From Gammaproteobacteria bacterium (GTDB taxonomy: Bacteria > Pseudomonadota > Gammaproteobacteria > SZUA-140): a stretch of DNA of 7,435 bases. Below the pieces are notes generated by a model. It did no database searches. It worked only from the letters and a program-made list of their open reading frames with translations, and was not told the DNA's origin. Shown one piece after another: positions 1 through 5,950 of this stretch. The position numbers and the translations under genes were made by a program. The stretch is from positions 1 through 7,435 of the forward strand of contig JALWQD010000110.1 in assembly GCA_026994735.1 (NCBI GenBank), given 5' to 3'. Within the stretch, counting starts at the first letter, position 1. Each line of letters begins with the position of its first letter.

Positions 1-1
1 G

Positions 2-505
2 CAGCGCAACATCATTGCCAGTTATCGCGTACGCCAAATCATTAGTAAATCCCCTGCCCCAAAAGCGCTTGAGGCGCTCTATAAGCAGCAATTCAGCAAA
101 CCTGTCATCGAGTACAAATTACGCCATATTCTACTCAAAGACGAAGAAAGTGCTCGCCAGATGATCGCTCAGCTTGACCTCGGCGAATCATTCACGGATC
201 TTGCCAACAAACATTCCAAGGACACATCGGCAAGTAATGGCGGCGAGCTGGCCTGGATAACCGCAGACCAGATGCCGAAGGCCTTCCAGCAGGCAATTCA
301 GGATCTGCAAACAGGCGAATACACGGGCAGCCCGGTCAAGTCTTCCTATGGCTGGCATATTATCCAGCTCGATCGCACACGCAAGGTAACACCGCCGCCT
401 TTTGAAAAAGTCCATGACGAATTATTGACACAATGGCAACAACAAACTCTGAGCCATTTTTTGAACAACCTGCGCGAAAACGCCAAGGTCGAGCTACAGA
501 AGTAA
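2..505 (+). CDS. PpiC/parvulin-type peptidylprolyl isomerase, 5'-truncated by window edge
   Basis: The reading frame is open from base 2 to the TAA at 503-505, giving 167 visible residues; the true start lies upstream of the window. Visible residues about 38-125 form a rotamase (parvulin) domain: LRHILLK opens it, HSKDTSASNGGELAW (71-85) is the usual loop with the paired glycines, and SPVKSSYGWHIIQL (110-123) is the closing strand. The tail (about 130-167) is a Gln/Leu/Asn-rich helix. Family members catalyse cis-trans isomerisation of prolyl bonds and, when exported (SurA, PpiD, PrsA-like), help fold envelope proteins. Whether this one is exported cannot be seen, because the N-terminus is missing. 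An ATG at 161 is internal to the domain and is not the start. It converges on the ubi operon and is probably unrelated to it. The family is confident; the subfamily is not. Confidence 0.9.
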   Translation, partial: QRNIIASYRVRQIISKSPAPKALEALYKQQFSKPVIEYKLRHILLKDEESARQMIAQLDLGESFTDLANKHSKDTSASNGGELAWITADQMPKAFQQAIQDLQTGEYTGSPVKSSYGWHIIQLDRTRKVTPPPFEKVHDELLTQWQQQTLSHFLNNLRENAKVELQK

Positions 506-540
506 AAACAGAAACGACCCGCATATAACGTCTGAACCAC

Positions 541-1788
541 TCAAATCATCAGATCAGCCGCCCTCACTGCCAGCGGCGGCAAATCAGTCGATTGCCCCAA
601 CTGATGCGCAACAAGAGCCCGTTTAACCGGCTGGCAACGATTGCCAAAATCAAGTCCGGCACTGCGTAGCCAGGCAATCGGTGCGGGCACATCAGCAAAC
701 AGACGCTTGAAGCCCTCCATCATGGCCATCATCCGCAACACATCCCCCTGACGCCAGCGTTCATACCGGCGCAGTTGCTCCCGACTGGCCCAATCACAGC
801 CATCGGCACAGGCGCTGATAATAACTTCGGCCAGCACCGCAGCATCGATAATCCCCAGGTTTGCCCCCTGTCCCGCCAGGGGGTGTATCGTGTGCGCAGC
901 ATCGCCAATAAGCGCCAGCCCCTCTTCAACATAGTGGCTTGCCTGCTGTAACTGCAAGGGAAAAGAGGCTCGCTCACCGACAGCAACAATCTCGCCCAAA
1001 CGTCCTTCTGCAGCCTCGGCAAGATAATGGCAGAATAATTCCGCCTCCATGTTCAGCAAGCGTTCTGCTTCCTCCGGTGTCGTTGTCCAGACGATCGAAC
1101 AACGGCCATCACGCAATGGCAGAAATGCCAAGGGGCCTTGAGGATGAAAACACTGCCAGGCAGTCTCTTGGTGAGACAAGGATGTTTCAACAACAGCAAC
1201 AATAGCGCGTTGACCATAGGACCAGCCACGCACACCAATACCGGTCAATTGGCGGATCCGCGAGCGTCCGCCATCGGCAGCAACAACAAGGCGACCATGC
1301 AGGACAACACCATCATCAAGTGTAATCCGTGCGCGCGAGTCATCGTTGAAAGTCAGCGCCTGCACACAAACCGGACTGATCAATTCCACTTGTCCAGCCG
1401 CCAGCAGACAATCCACCAGTGCCGCCTGAACAACCCTGTTTTCAATAATATGGCCAAGATAGGGGGCAGCATGATCGGCACTGTCAAAATGGATATCGCC
1501 ACCGCCGAGCGCATCCCAGACAAACATTTCACGAAAGGGGCTGACGCCTCTCTGCGCCATCCCCGGCCAGGCACCCAGGCGACGAAAGACACGTTCAGCC
1601 GCGGGGGTAATCGCCGACACACGCAAATCTACAGGGGCATCTTCCGGCCAGCTCGGTGGCTGTGCCAGAGCATCGACTATCGCGACCGATAATGATGTCT
1701 CTGCCAGGGCACAGGCAAGGGTTGCGCCAACCATGCCACTACCGATGATGACAATATCATAGTGCCCTACATTGCCGCTGCGACTCAT
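541..1788 (-). CDS. ubiI: UbiI/VisC-type FAD-dependent ubiquinone-biosynthesis hydroxylase
   Basis: A 415-residue class A flavoprotein monooxygenase of the UbiH/UbiI/UbiF/COQ6 family. GSGMVG (16-21) at the end of the first strand is the dinucleotide-binding GxGxxG. VVAADGGRSRIRQ (168-180) holds the DG motif. LALIGDAAHTIHPLAGQG (291-308) is the GD motif that contacts the FAD ribityl chain. In E. coli UbiI hydroxylates ring carbon C5 of the ubiquinone precursor within the soluble Ubi complex. Assignment to UbiI rather than UbiF rests on its place next to ubiH and pepP, so C6 activity or broader specificity is possible. The frame stays open to an ATG at 1908, but I chose the ATG at 1788: it overlaps the ubiH stop as ATGA, and the flavin motif then sits at the usual distance from the N-terminus. 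No strong Shine-Dalgarno is visible, which fits translational coupling to ubiH. It is the last gene of its operon. Confidence 0.9.
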   Translation of the reverse strand: MSRSGNVGHYDIVIIGSGMVGATLACALAETSLSVAIVDALAQPPSWPEDAPVDLRVSAITPAAERVFRRLGAWPGMAQRGVSPFREMFVWDALGGGDIHFDSADHAAPYLGHIIENRVVQAALVDCLLAAGQVELISPVCVQALTFNDDSRARITLDDGVVLHGRLVVAADGGRSRIRQLTGIGVRGWSYGQRAIVAVVETSLSHQETAWQCFHPQGPLAFLPLRDGRCSIVWTTTPEEAERLLNMEAELFCHYLAEAAEGRLGEIVAVGERASFPLQLQQASHYVEEGLALIGDAAHTIHPLAGQGANLGIIDAAVLAEVIISACADGCDWASREQLRRYERWRQGDVLRMMAMMEGFKRLFADVPAPIAWLRSAGLDFGNRCQPVKRALVAHQLGQSTDLPPLAVRAADLMI

Positions 1789-3011
1789 AACGGCAACCCG
1801 CAAGCCAGCTTTGGCTGGCGACCGGCAAGCCCCATCATTTGTTCCATAAAGTGATATTTGACCGCTGGCATCATATCGAAAGCCAGCATGCCATGGTTGC
1901 GCAACCAAGCCAGAGCACGGTTATTATTGGCAAACAATCCGACCAGGGTATCGGTCATCCAGATGACCCGCTGCTGATCACCTTCCCGCCAACGGGCATA
2001 TTCGCCGAGGAGTGCTGCCGCACCAGGATCCCGACCATCACTCGCCGCCGTAACGAGACATTCGGCCAAGGCAGCAACATCGCGCAGACCAAGATTAAAA
2101 CCCTGCCCAGCCACAGGGTGAAGACTGTGAGCGGCATTGCCGATCAAGGCCAGGCGGGTAGCCGTCAATTGTTCGCTGTAAACCAGGGACAAGGGATAGG
2201 CAGCTCGGCTACCCAGACGACGAATACGACCAAGACGATGGCCAAAATCCTGCTCCAGGGCAGCAATAAACGAACGATCATCGGCTGCCAGCAAGGACTG
2301 CGCATGTTCGCTGTGGCGCGTCCAGACCAGTGAACAGCGGCCTTCTGTCATCGGCAACATCGCCAATGGCCCTTGGGCAGTAAAACGCTCGAAAGCAAGC
2401 CCCTCATGAGCTCTTTCGGTACTAACATTGGCGATGATCGCCGTCTGACCATAATCATGCCGTATTGCCGGAATAGCAGCCAGTTGGCGAACACGCGACT
2501 GAGCACCATCGGCACCAACCAGTAAGCGGGCACGTAAACGTCGCAGGCCAGCGATCGTTTCAACATCCACTTCCACACCATCCTCTGACAACGTCAGCGC
2601 TTGCAAACTGGCCGGGGCAATCATTTTCACCGTTGCCGAGCACCCCAGGCGGTCGAACAGGACACGGCCAAGATCACGATTGGCAACGACATAACCGAGA
2701 GCATCTCTTCGTCGTTCCCGGCAGTCCATGCGCAAGGCTCCCCAATGCCCCTGGTCGGAAACATGGATACGGTGAATAGGTGCAACATGATCAGCCAGGG
2801 CATTCCACAAACCCATCGCCGCCAGAATACGCCGGCTACCGTAGGCAAGAGCAACACTGCGCTCATCATAACTGGGCTGGTCCGGTTGACCATAAGGAAC
2901 AGCCTCAACAATAGCGATTCGCAGCGCTGTTGATTGCAAGGCCACAGCGAGACTGGCACCGACCATACCGCCGCCAATAATCAGTAAATCAAAATCATTT
3001 CCGGCAGACAT
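1785..3011 (-). CDS. ubiH: 2-octaprenyl-6-methoxyphenol hydroxylase UbiH
   Basis: A 408-residue FAD monooxygenase, about the usual length for UbiH. The N-terminal GGGMVG (13-18) is the GxGxxG motif. ARLLVGADGAQSRVRQ (161-176) carries the DG motif. LALIGNAAHSLHPVAGQG (287-304), followed by FNLGLRD, is the GD motif with Asn in place of the Asp found in most relatives; that GNAA form is typical of UbiH and separates it from the neighbouring ubiI product (GDAA). In E. coli UbiH adds the C1 hydroxyl in aerobic ubiquinone synthesis, using O2, FAD and NAD(P)H, in the Ubi metabolon. The ATG at 3009-3011 overlaps the pepP stop as TAATG, with AGG nine bases upstream of the ATG. The end overlaps the ubiI start by four bases. 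The two genes are tandem paralogues with the same domain plan. Confidence 0.95.
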   Translation of the reverse strand: MSAGNDFDLLIIGGGMVGASLAVALQSTALRIAIVEAVPYGQPDQPSYDERSVALAYGSRRILAAMGLWNALADHVAPIHRIHVSDQGHWGALRMDCRERRRDALGYVVANRDLGRVLFDRLGCSATVKMIAPASLQALTLSEDGVEVDVETIAGLRRLRARLLVGADGAQSRVRQLAAIPAIRHDYGQTAIIANVSTERAHEGLAFERFTAQGPLAMLPMTEGRCSLVWTRHSEHAQSLLAADDRSFIAALEQDFGHRLGRIRRLGSRAAYPLSLVYSEQLTATRLALIGNAAHSLHPVAGQGFNLGLRDVAALAECLVTAASDGRDPGAAALLGEYARWREGDQQRVIWMTDTLVGLFANNNRALAWLRNHGMLAFDMMPAVKYHFMEQMMGLAGRQPKLACGLPL

Positions 3012-4333
3012 TAATGGCTACCTGCTGTTGACATCATCGCTTCAATGTCAGCGACGTTTTTAACCGCTGCCGCCGTCAGTATTTCGTGCCCCTTGGCCGT
3101 CACCAGCACATCATCCTCGATGCGCACACCAATTCCCCACCAGCGACGCGCAACCCCTTTCGTACCCGCAGCAATATAGATTCCCGGCTCGACGGTCAGC
3201 ACCATTCCCGCTTCCAGAGGACGCCACGAGCCGGCAACTTTATAAGCGCCGACATCATGAACATCCAAGCCCAGCCAATGTCCTGTCTTATGCATAAAAA
3301 ACGGCTTATAGGCCTCATCCCGGATGAGCTTTGCCGGCTCCCCCTTGAGAATACCCAAAGCACACAAACCACGGGTAATGACACGTACGGCAGCCCGGTG
3401 CGGCGCGTCCCAGCGTCGCCCCGGACGGACCTCACGAATGGCTGCCTGCTGTGCCGCCAGAACCAACTCATAAATCGCCCGCTGGGGCGCTGTAAAGCAG
3501 CCATTAACAGGTATTGTACGGGTAATATCAGCCGCATAACCCGCATATTCAGCACCGGCATCGACCAGCAGTAAATCCCCGTCATTGAGGCGTGCATTAT
3601 TCTCTGTGTAATGCAGAATACAGGCATTCTCACCCCCGGCAACAATTGAGGGATAGGCCGGACTGCGGCAACCTGCGCGCATAAACTCATGCATCAGCTC
3701 GGCCTCGAGGACATATTCCTTCAGTCCTGGCCGGCAATGACGCATCAAGCGATGGTGGGCGGACACCGACACTCTGGCCGCTTCTTTCAGCGCTGCAATC
3801 TCGCTGCGATCCTTACGCAAACGACGCTCATGCAACAGGTCATCGAGCGCAAACAGCTCAACAGGCGCAGCGACACCGGCACGCGCTTGTTGGCGCAAGC
3901 GCCTCAGGGCTGACAGTAATCGATGGTCAAAGGCCTCATCGCTACCACTGGCAGCATAGACTCGACGGCGTCCAGCCAACAATTCCGGCAAGCATTGATC
4001 AAAATCATCAATCGGGTAGGCAACGTCGGCAAGATACTCCCGGCATGCGCCTTCAAGTCCGGCACGACGACCATTCCAGATCTCTTTCCCAATATCACGG
4101 GGACGACAGAAGAGAACATATTCACCCTCTCGCCGTCCCGGTAACAAGACAAGAATGGCTTCCGGCTCCTGAAAACCGCTGAGGTAGAGAAAATCACTAT
4201 CGGCCCGAAAAGGATATTCAACATCATTGTTTCGCCTGCTGACCGTCGCCGTTGGCAGAATTAACAGGCTGTCTCGCGGCAATGATTTGATCATTTGTCG
4301 CCGCCGACGTTGATAGACTGATTGTTTGATCAC
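3011..4333 (-). CDS. pepP: Xaa-Pro aminopeptidase PepP (M24B)
   Basis: A cytosolic two-metal (usually Mn) aminopeptidase that removes an N-terminal residue preceding proline. With a GTG start at 4331-4333 it has 440 residues; E. coli PepP has 441. The N-terminal half is the aminopeptidase-P domain (for example EYPFRADSDFLYLSGF). The C-terminal half is the pita-bread fold with all five metal ligands: D258 (LLLVDAG), D269 (ADITRT), H352 (KTGHWLGLDVHD), E382 (LTVEPGIY) and E406 (VRIEDD). The E. coli ligands are D260, D271, H354, E383 and E406. The GTG is preceded by GGGAG at six bases, the best ribosome site near here. ATGs at 4351 (446 residues) and 4390 (459 residues, overlapping ygfB) remain open, but they have weaker sites and add residues the family lacks. 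It lies 31 bp after ygfB and overlaps ubiH by one base. Confidence 0.95.
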   Translation of the reverse strand: MIKQSVYQRRRRQMIKSLPRDSLLILPTATVSRRNNDVEYPFRADSDFLYLSGFQEPEAILVLLPGRREGEYVLFCRPRDIGKEIWNGRRAGLEGACREYLADVAYPIDDFDQCLPELLAGRRRVYAASGSDEAFDHRLLSALRRLRQQARAGVAAPVELFALDDLLHERRLRKDRSEIAALKEAARVSVSAHHRLMRHCRPGLKEYVLEAELMHEFMRAGCRSPAYPSIVAGGENACILHYTENNARLNDGDLLLVDAGAEYAGYAADITRTIPVNGCFTAPQRAIYELVLAAQQAAIREVRPGRRWDAPHRAAVRVITRGLCALGILKGEPAKLIRDEAYKPFFMHKTGHWLGLDVHDVGAYKVAGSWRPLEAGMVLTVEPGIYIAAGTKGVARRWWGIGVRIEDDVLVTAKGHEILTAAAVKNVADIEAMMSTAGSH

Positions 4334-4364
4334 ATCCTTCTCCCGCGTCATCAACGGCAACACC

Positions 4365-4946
4365 CTAGTGCAATACCGGCGGTTCAGCATCCGCCGGCAG
4401 ATTGCGCCTGCCTTGTAATTCCTCGTAGATGAAGATCACCCCTAAACGGATATACTCGACGAGCTCCATACAAGCACGTTCATCTTCTTCCTCACCTTGC
4501 TCTTCGTAGATCTCAGCGCGCGAAATTTCTGTCAGGTCATGCAATAACTCGCCGACCTCACTGGAATAATTTGAACTGACATCCAGCCCGCCGGCAGCGA
4601 TGCCATAAAGAAAACCGCGACACCATTCGGCCAGCGCCTGGATCCTTTCGGATAAATCACTGTCATCATCAGGCAACAGCGGCGCAAACGTAAAATCAAG
4701 TTCAAGAAATTGCTGTTCTGTTTCCCGGTAAAGAGACGCCAGCATTTCGAGATCACCCTGCTGCAAATCCGCCTCATTAACCCCGGCATAGCCATCCCCT
4801 GCTTCCAGCACACGCGTTAACCAGCCATTCCCCAAGCGTTGCCCGCCCTGCGCACAAAGGAGGCCACAGAGAATGCCATGGCACTCTGAGGCACCGCCTT
4901 CTGTACCCAAGCGCAGGAGGACTTCCCGCAGCGCCAAATATTCCAT
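4365..4946 (-). CDS. ygfB: UPF0149 family protein YgfB
   Basis: A 193-residue, strongly acidic protein (E. coli YgfB has 192). Recognisable family features are CHGILCG near the N-terminus (22-28; the family has HGxxxG), LLPDDD (90-95), the helix around WCRGFLYGI (108-116), the acidic stretch YEEQGEEEDE (147-156), the helix ELVEYIRLGVIFIYEEL (161-177) and the C-terminus PPVLH, compared with KPTLH in E. coli. No enzymatic activity is known to me for this family; from memory, P. aeruginosa YgfB affects beta-lactam tolerance through the AlpA/ampDh3 pathway. Three cysteines (22, 27, 31) lie close together, but I infer no metal site from that. The start is well fixed: ATG with AAGGA six bases upstream and an in-frame TGA two codons before it. 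It is the first gene of the minus-strand operon and is transcribed from the 4947-5157 region. Confidence 0.93.
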   Translation of the reverse strand: MEYLALREVLLRLGTEGGASECHGILCGLLCAQGGQRLGNGWLTRVLEAGDGYAGVNEADLQQGDLEMLASLYRETEQQFLELDFTFAPLLPDDDSDLSERIQALAEWCRGFLYGIAAGGLDVSSNYSSEVGELLHDLTEISRAEIYEEQGEEEDERACMELVEYIRLGVIFIYEELQGRRNLPADAEPPVLH

Positions 4947-5009
4947 ATTGTCATCCTTATCCAGCTTCTGTCACAAGACAAGCCACACTGCGGCCATCCT
5001 CGCCGGGAA

Positions 5010-5028
5010 AATTGTCTGCGTAACAATT
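5010..5028. repeat. Inverted repeat AATTGT-N7-ACAATT, possible operator
   Basis: Two perfect six-base arms, AATTGT (5010-5015) and ACAATT (5023-5028), flank CTGCGTA. The arms are identical to the outer arms of the E. coli lac operator, but the spacer is seven bases rather than nine. The site is 64 bases upstream of ygfB and just downstream, on the minus strand, of a TATAAA. That would suit a repressor site or a 5'-UTR hairpin. It could also be chance, since the arms are short and AT-rich. Confidence 0.35.
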
Positions 5029-5121
5029 GATACCCTTTATAGTACTCGATTTACCGACTTTAGGCAGCGACAACAGGAATGACCAGGACGCATCAAGCAG
5101 GAGAGATTATTTGCGAGAGCA

Positions 5122-5150
5122 TTGACCCTCTGACGGTCGCGTTCTATATT
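5122..5150 (+). promoter_or_regulatory. Sigma70-type promoter for the ZapB-like gene/zapA operon
   Basis: TTGACC (5122-5127) and TATATT (5145-5150) are each one base from the sigma70 consensus and are separated by the optimal 17 bases. Transcription should start six to eight bases after the -10 box, at 5156-5158. The only purine there is A5158, which is also the A of the ATG of the next gene. No Shine-Dalgarno lies between the promoter and the ATG. It should drive the coiled-coil gene, zapA and, by read-through, 6S RNA. Confidence 0.7.
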
Positions 5151-5157
5151 GGCGTCC

Positions 5158-5391
5158 ATGCAGAATACTCCAGACCAGCGTCGCGGCACGGATAATCTCG
5201 ACAGCTTTATTGATACATTTGAAAAACTCATCAGCCTTTGCGCCAGCCTGCGTGAAGAAAACAGCCAGCTGCGTCAGCAATGCCAGCGTCTAAATGGGGA
5301 AAAAGGACAGCTCGCCCAGGTCAATGAGCGCTCCCGCCACCAGCTGGAAGCGACCATTGCCCGCCTCAAAGACCTCGAGGAAGAACTGTGA
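5158..5391 (+). CDS. ZapB-like coiled-coil protein upstream of ZapA (TIGR02449-type)
   Basis: A 77-residue hydrophilic protein that is almost entirely coiled coil from about residue 14: heptad leucines run through LREENSQLRQQ, LNGEKGQLAQV and HQLEATIARLKDLEEEL. It matches the short family found just upstream of zapA in gammaproteobacteria (TIGR02449, PA5226-like). The presumed role is in Z-ring assembly or bundling alongside ZapA, by analogy with ZapB in E. coli and the zapA-upstream protein ZauP in Caulobacter; homology to those is not shown here. The frame also has a TTG at 5149, but that codon lies inside the -10 box of the promoter, so I take the ATG at 5158. It has no Shine-Dalgarno and probably sits at the very 5' end of its mRNA. 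Its TGA overlaps the GTG of zapA (GTGA). Confidence 0.87.
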   Translation: MQNTPDQRRGTDNLDSFIDTFEKLISLCASLREENSQLRQQCQRLNGEKGQLAQVNERSRHQLEATIARLKDLEEEL

Positions 5392-5696
5392 ATGCCCCCC
5401 AACCCGTACCGATCACGATCAGCATCCTCGATAAGGAATTTCGTATTGCCTGCCCTCCTGACGAAAAGGAAGCGCTCATTGCATCGGCACATTACCTTGA
5501 CCGCAAGATGCGAGAAGTACGCAACTCCGGCAAGGTTGTCGGTATCGATCGCATCTCCGTCATGTCTGCCCTCAATATCACCCACGAACTATTACAGGCC
5601 CGCCGTGAACAGAGCAATGACCCTGGCCCGCGCCTGAAAGCCTTGCAGCAAGCGGCTGAAGAAGAACTGAGCAAGAGCCGCCAAATCGAGTTATAA
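5388..5696 (+). CDS. zapA: Cell division protein ZapA
   Basis: A 102-residue ZapA, close to the usual 100-110. The N-terminal domain shows the family pattern PITISILDKEFRIACPPDE (8-26), followed by ALIASAHYLDRKMREVR (29-45) and the signature RISVMSALNITHELL (55-69). The remainder is a coiled-coil tail ending in RQIEL. ZapA is a cytosolic tetramer that cross-links FtsZ protofilaments and stabilises the Z-ring at midcell. The start is GTG at 5388, overlapping the upstream stop as GTGA, with GAGG seven bases upstream; coupled translation is likely. The gene ends inside the -10 box of the putative 6S RNA promoter. The order zapA, 6S RNA, cyclo-ligase is the one known from E. coli. Confidence 0.95.
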   Translation: MNAPQPVPITISILDKEFRIACPPDEKEALIASAHYLDRKMREVRNSGKVVGIDRISVMSALNITHELLQARREQSNDPGPRLKALQQAAEEELSKSRQIEL

Positions 5697-5697
5697 T
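5692..5697 (+). promoter_or_regulatory. Putative -10 box of the ssrS promoter, overlapping the zapA stop
   Basis: A perfect TATAAT at 5692-5697 contains the zapA TAA stop (5694-5696). No good -35 is visible: the best, TGAGCA at 5668-5673, matches three of six positions with an 18-base spacer. A start near 5702-5704 would give a 6S precursor with about 30 extra 5' bases. E. coli ssrS also makes precursors that are trimmed. Read-through from the upstream promoter could make a longer one. Confidence 0.5.
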
Positions 5698-5734
5698 GAA
5701 CACCGGGCAGCAACAAAAGGCCCCAACAGGTTAT

Positions 5735-5921
5735 GGCACTCTCTGTGGCGCTCGTGAGTCAAGCAAAGTTACTCTTGAGCCTATTTTTCCGCCCCGGGAA
5801 CAAAGTGCTGGTGTCAATGTGCATACCCACCCCGTGTGGGCAGCCTTCAACACCACCGGTGTCCCCACCTGAACCACTGGTTCAAGGGCATGTGTTGACC
5901 ACGACACCTATGGAGAGTGTC
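5735..5921 (+). ncRNA. ssrS: 6S RNA
   Basis: About 187 bases between zapA and the cyclo-ligase gene, the conserved place and size of 6S RNA. The ends pair: GGCACTCTC (5735-5743) with GAGAGTGTC (5913-5921), nine pairs including one G-U. The 3' side of the central bubble has the typical small hairpin TGAACC-ACT-GGTTCA (5870-5884) within CACCTGAACC...GGTTCAAGGG, very like the E. coli sequence. The apical arm is visible as GGTGT paired with ACACC around a CCCAC/GTGGG hairpin (5826-5840). 6S RNA mimics an open promoter, binds sigma70 RNA polymerase in stationary phase and serves as template for short pRNAs. The 5' end is set by the closing stem, so each end may be off by several bases. A 73-codon open frame over this stretch is not a gene. 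Confidence 0.88.
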
Positions 5922-5929
5922 TCTTTTTT
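5913..5929 (+). terminator. Possible intrinsic terminator at the 3' end of 6S RNA
   Basis: The 3' strand of the 6S closing stem is followed after two bases by six T residues (5924-5929). A small local hairpin, AGAG-TGT-CTCT (5914-5924), also abuts the T-run but is weak. Either could release polymerase and set the 3' end of 6S RNA, leaving the cyclo-ligase gene to read-through. Alternatively, the T-run is just the processing zone. Confidence 0.4.
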
Positions 5930-5950
5930 ACAGCCAACCACGGCCAGGCC

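Larger units (their letters stand above)
4947..5157. promoter_or_regulatory. Divergent intergenic control region between ygfB and the zapA operon
   Basis: These 211 bases separate two operons that point away from each other, so promoters for both must lie here or nearby. For the plus strand a near-consensus sigma70 promoter is visible at 5122-5150 (separate entry). For the minus strand I see only a TATAAA (complement of 5037-5042) 91-96 bases upstream of the ygfB start, with no good -35 at normal spacing, so that promoter is unassigned. A 19-base inverted repeat at 5010-5028 lies between the TATAAA and ygfB. I saw no RNA gene and no credible small gene here. Confidence 0.6.

Noticed and set aside
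557..580. GC-rich inverted repeat GCCGCC/GGCGGC near the end of ubiI, considered as a terminator
   Set aside because: It lies within ubiI codons, has a 12-base loop and no T-run follows on either strand.
1138..1692. 184-codon plus-strand frame antisense to ubiI
   Set aside because: It lies wholly inside a well-supported flavoprotein gene, has low-complexity Asn/Gln/Thr-rich composition and shows no recognisable motif; it is a shadow of the coding strand.
1789..1908. N-terminal extension of UbiI to the ATG at 1908
   Set aside because: It would overlap ubiH by over 120 bases, adds 40 residues before the flavin motif that relatives lack, and the added stretch is just another frame of ubiH.
1839..2333. 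164-codon plus-strand frame antisense to ubiH
   Set aside because: Same reasoning: a Gln/Thr/Ile-rich antisense shadow with no domain, opposite a complete UbiH.
5079..5195. 38-codon ATG frame upstream of and overlapping the ZapB-like gene
   Set aside because: AGGA abuts the ATG with no spacing, the frame starts upstream of the predicted promoter start, and the product resembles nothing I know.
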